From NCBI GenBank assembly GCA_009840595.1, contig VXNK01000154.1:3643-39146 (forward strand): a DNA stretch of 35,504 bases, in the 5' to 3' direction. Source of the stretch: Rhodospirillaceae bacterium. Its GTDB lineage: Bacteria > Pseudomonadota > Alphaproteobacteria > Bin65. This document shows, piece after piece, positions 33,913-35,504 of this stretch; the stretch's first letter is position 1, and each line of letters starts with the position of its first letter. The notes under the pieces are model-generated. The model was not told the origin of the DNA. It searched no databases and worked only from the letters and a program-made list of their open reading frames with translations. Made by a program: the position numbers and the translations under genes.

Positions 33913-34341
33913 ATGATCCGGCGGCGCCTGCGCGGATCGGCAGTCGCGGCAGCTTTTGCGCTCGTGGCGGCTTTTACGTTCGTCCTGGCGGCCGGCAGCG
34001 CGGCGGCCTGCGAGCGGCCGCAGGGCTGGACTGTCGCGCAGAGGATCGCCGGAAAGACCTGGTCCGTATGGTGGCAATCCGCCCCGGCCGCCATCCCGGT
34101 CGGCGCCCACTTTTCCGTTCGCTTCCGGCTCTGCGGGCCGCCGGCCCGGCAGGTCAGGCTGCGCGGCTGGATGCCGGATCACCGGCACGGCATGAACTAC
34201 CGGCCCGGCGTCACCCTCACCGGCCGGAAGGGCGTCGCCGAGGGCCTGCTGTTCCACATGCCGGGCCGGTGGCAGCTCATCCTGGAGATCGCCGGCGCGG
34301 CCGGCCGGGAGAAGCTGACCGCCGAAATGGTGCTGGAGTGA
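33913..34341 (+). CDS. Small secreted FixH/YtkA-like protein
   Basis: The 142-residue protein has a signal peptide (residues about 1-32, FALVAAFTFVLAAGSAAA). The immunoglobulin-like mature domain carries MPDHRHGMNYRPGV and GLLFHMPGRWQL. This pattern is typical of YtkA/FixH-like domains found next to haem-copper or MauG-type redox proteins. The clustered Met and His residues suggest copper or other metal binding. It lies 6 nt after the amidohydrolase gene and 143 nt before a di-haem peroxidase gene, which supports a shared periplasmic redox role. Function is otherwise unknown. Confidence 0.7.
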   Translation: MIRRRLRGSAVAAAFALVAAFTFVLAAGSAAACERPQGWTVAQRIAGKTWSVWWQSAPAAIPVGAHFSVRFRLCGPPARQVRLRGWMPDHRHGMNYRPGVTLTGRKGVAEGLLFHMPGRWQLILEIAGAAGREKLTAEMVLE

Positions 34342-34383
34342 CCTGAACGATGACCCGGTTCCAGGATAGTTGCTTCGTCAATC

Positions 34384-34445
34384 CCTCCCCGTCATTTCTC
34401 CACTTCGCGGCTCTGCGAACCGCTTCGGTCGAAATGACGGGGAGG
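34384..34445. repeat. REP-type palindromic element
   Basis: Perfect 15-bp inverted arms, CCTCCCCGTCATTTC (34384-34398) and GAAATGACGGGGAGG (34431-34445), enclose a 32-nt centre. The centre can pair further, with the GACCGAAGCG / CGAAGTGGAG pattern. This resembles the dispersed GTCATTTCGACCGAAGCG element common between genes in many bacterial genomes. It separates the small secreted protein and the peroxidase gene. It may form a cruciform, or an RNA hairpin that protects the upstream transcript. Confidence 0.75.
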
Positions 34446-34484
34446 CAATGACAGAACGAGGAGCCCCAAATCGACCGCCGCCAA

Positions 34485-35504
34485 ATGAACGGAATTGTTA
34501 AGCTCTTCCTGATTGCATACTGTATGCTATCGATCCCGGCCGCGCTTCCGGCCGGCGCCGTCGATTTCACGGCCGCCGAAAAGCGCAAAATCCTGCGCCA
34601 CGGCCCGTGGCCGCCGGCGTCGACGCCCGATCCGAGCAACCGGGCCTCCGGCAACGAAGCCGCGATCGCCTTCGGCCGGGCGCTGTTCTTCGACGCGCGC
34701 CTCTCGGTTTCCGGCTCGGTGTCCTGCGCGTCCTGCCACCGGCCGGACGCGGGCTGGACCGACGGCCTCGCGCGCAGCCGCGGTCAGCGGGCGGTCGACC
34801 GCAACGCGCTCAGCCTGTTCAACCTGCGTTTCAACCGCTGGTTCGGCTGGGACGGCGCACAGGACACCCTGTGGGCGCAGAATCTCCGGCCGCTGCTCGA
34901 CCGGCGCGAGATGGGCATCGGCGCGGCCGGGGCGGCCCGGCTCGTCCGCGCCGACCGCACTCTCTCCTGCCATTACCGGCTGGCTTTCGGCCCGGCGCCC
35001 GGCGCGGATGACGAACGGATTTTCGTCGATCTCGGCAAGGCGATGGCGGCGTTTCTGGAGACCATCGTCACCGGCCGCACGCCCTTCGACGATTTCCGCG
35101 ATGCGCTCGCCCGCGACGATGCCGCCGGCCGGGCCCGCTACCCGGCCGCCGCCAAACGCGGCCTGCGCCTGTTCGTCGGCCGGGGCAACTGCGCCTTCTG
35201 CCATTTCGGCCCGGCCTTCACCAACGGCGAGTTCGCCGATGCCGGCGTGGCGCACTTCATCGAGCCCGGCCGGGTCGATCCCGGCCGGCACGGCGGCATC
35301 CGCAAGTTGCGCCAGAGCCCGTACACCCTTCTGGGCCGCTTCAACGACGATGCAGAGCGCTCCACCGCCGCCAAGACCCGTTACGTCCGGCCGCGCCAAA
35401 GCAACTTCGGCGAGTTCCGGGTGCCGGGCCTGCGCAACGTGGCACTCACCGCACCCTACATGCATGCCGGCAGCCTCGCGACGCTCGCCGACGTCGCCCA
35501 TCAC
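34485..35504 (+). CDS. Di-haem cytochrome c peroxidase/MauG-family protein (3' end outside window)
   Basis: The frame starts at ATG 34485 and stays open to the window end, giving 340 residues so far. A signal peptide (residues about 1-25) is followed by two c-type haem sites: CASCH (81-85) and CAFCH near residue 240. The LFFDARLSVSGSVSCASCHRP segment is typical of the bacterial cytochrome c peroxidase/MauG family, as is the late APYMHAGSLATLADV block. Members reduce peroxide with cytochrome electrons, or carry out oxidative protein modification, in the periplasm. The missing end prevents telling a true peroxidase from a MauG. The preceding FixH-like gene probably cooperates. Confidence 0.9.
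   Translation, partial: MNGIVKLFLIAYCMLSIPAALPAGAVDFTAAEKRKILRHGPWPPASTPDPSNRASGNEAAIAFGRALFFDARLSVSGSVSCASCHRPDAGWTDGLARSRGQRAVDRNALSLFNLRFNRWFGWDGAQDTLWAQNLRPLLDRREMGIGAAGAARLVRADRTLSCHYRLAFGPAPGADDERIFVDLGKAMAAFLETIVTGRTPFDDFRDALARDDAAGRARYPAAAKRGLRLFVGRGNCAFCHFGPAFTNGEFADAGVAHFIEPGRVDPGRHGGIRKLRQSPYTLLGRFNDDAERSTAAKTRYVRPRQSNFGEFRVPGLRNVALTAPYMHAGSLATLADVAHH

Noticed and set aside
34607..35011. Plus-strand 134-codon frame inside the peroxidase gene
   Set aside because: It is out of frame with the peroxidase reading, which shows both haem motifs and a signal peptide.

Overview
The window is high-GC and densely coded, and the gene content fits an alphaproteobacterium, probably Rhodospirillales-like. 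Supporting signs are a Mla/MCE lipid-transport operon with an STAS-permease fusion, a zinc-free-type L31, a SecA with a C-terminal zinc motif, a liv-type ABC operon, kynureninase and a MauG-type di-haem peroxidase gene. This placement rests on gene style, not on a marker-gene search. No integrase, phage gene, insertion sequence or CRISPR array was seen.

Layout. 2-2146: 3' part of a long coiled-coil OmpA-like envelope protein whose visible start is a 42-bp tandem repeat. 2277-2495: rpmE. 2588-6606 (minus): MCE operon (STAS-MlaE permease, ATPase, MCE protein, PqiC-like lipoprotein). 6607-7034: AT-rich gap holding palindromes, a candidate small RNA with promoter and terminator, and five 15-bp repeats. 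7035-8539 (minus): a phosphinothricin-type acetyltransferase and an N-formylglutamate amidohydrolase. 8838-8912: tRNA-Val(GAC). 8919-14678 (minus): a tight four-gene operon of two corrinoid/Fe-S reductase-like genes alternating with two aryl-acid:CoA-ligase-like genes. 14738-16011: two tandem, nearly identical Uma2-type genes. 16102-19340: a methylenetetrahydrofolate reductase gene, a divergent methyltransferase-fold gene, an ornithine-cyclodeaminase-family gene and a stub of an AMP-ligase gene. 19440-24517 (minus): livHMGF and kynU. 24703-25332: mobA. 25354-25687: an orphan VapB-like antitoxin with a probable VapC scar. 25794-26867: a VOC-cupin-cupin protein. 27075-27805: a promoter, a twin-hairpin leader or small RNA, and a NYN-domain nuclease. 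27822-28907: an M14-like peptidase. 29007-29939: a fatty acid desaturase. 30093-32900: secA. 33067-35504: a Tat-exported amidohydrolase, a small secreted protein and the first 340 codons of a di-haem peroxidase.

The most interesting system is the operon at 8919-14678. Its first gene is a compact, apparently cytosolic reductive-dehalogenase-like protein. It keeps a Tyr/Asn/Arg set at the same mutual spacing as the PceA active site as I remember it. The next gene most resembles 4-chlorobenzoate:CoA ligase, but the catalytic A10 lysine is asparagine. A QueG-like double-cluster protein follows, and then a second aryl-acid ligase carrying a helix-turn-helix-like N-terminal extension. I infer a pathway for activation and reductive dehalogenation (or another corrinoid-dependent reduction) of an aromatic acid. 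The substrate is not determined.

Other points worth checking are two candidate small RNAs, a terminator placed 12 nt before the NYN-gene start codon, the tandem Uma2 duplication, the truncated ligase at the liv boundary, and the VapBC scar.
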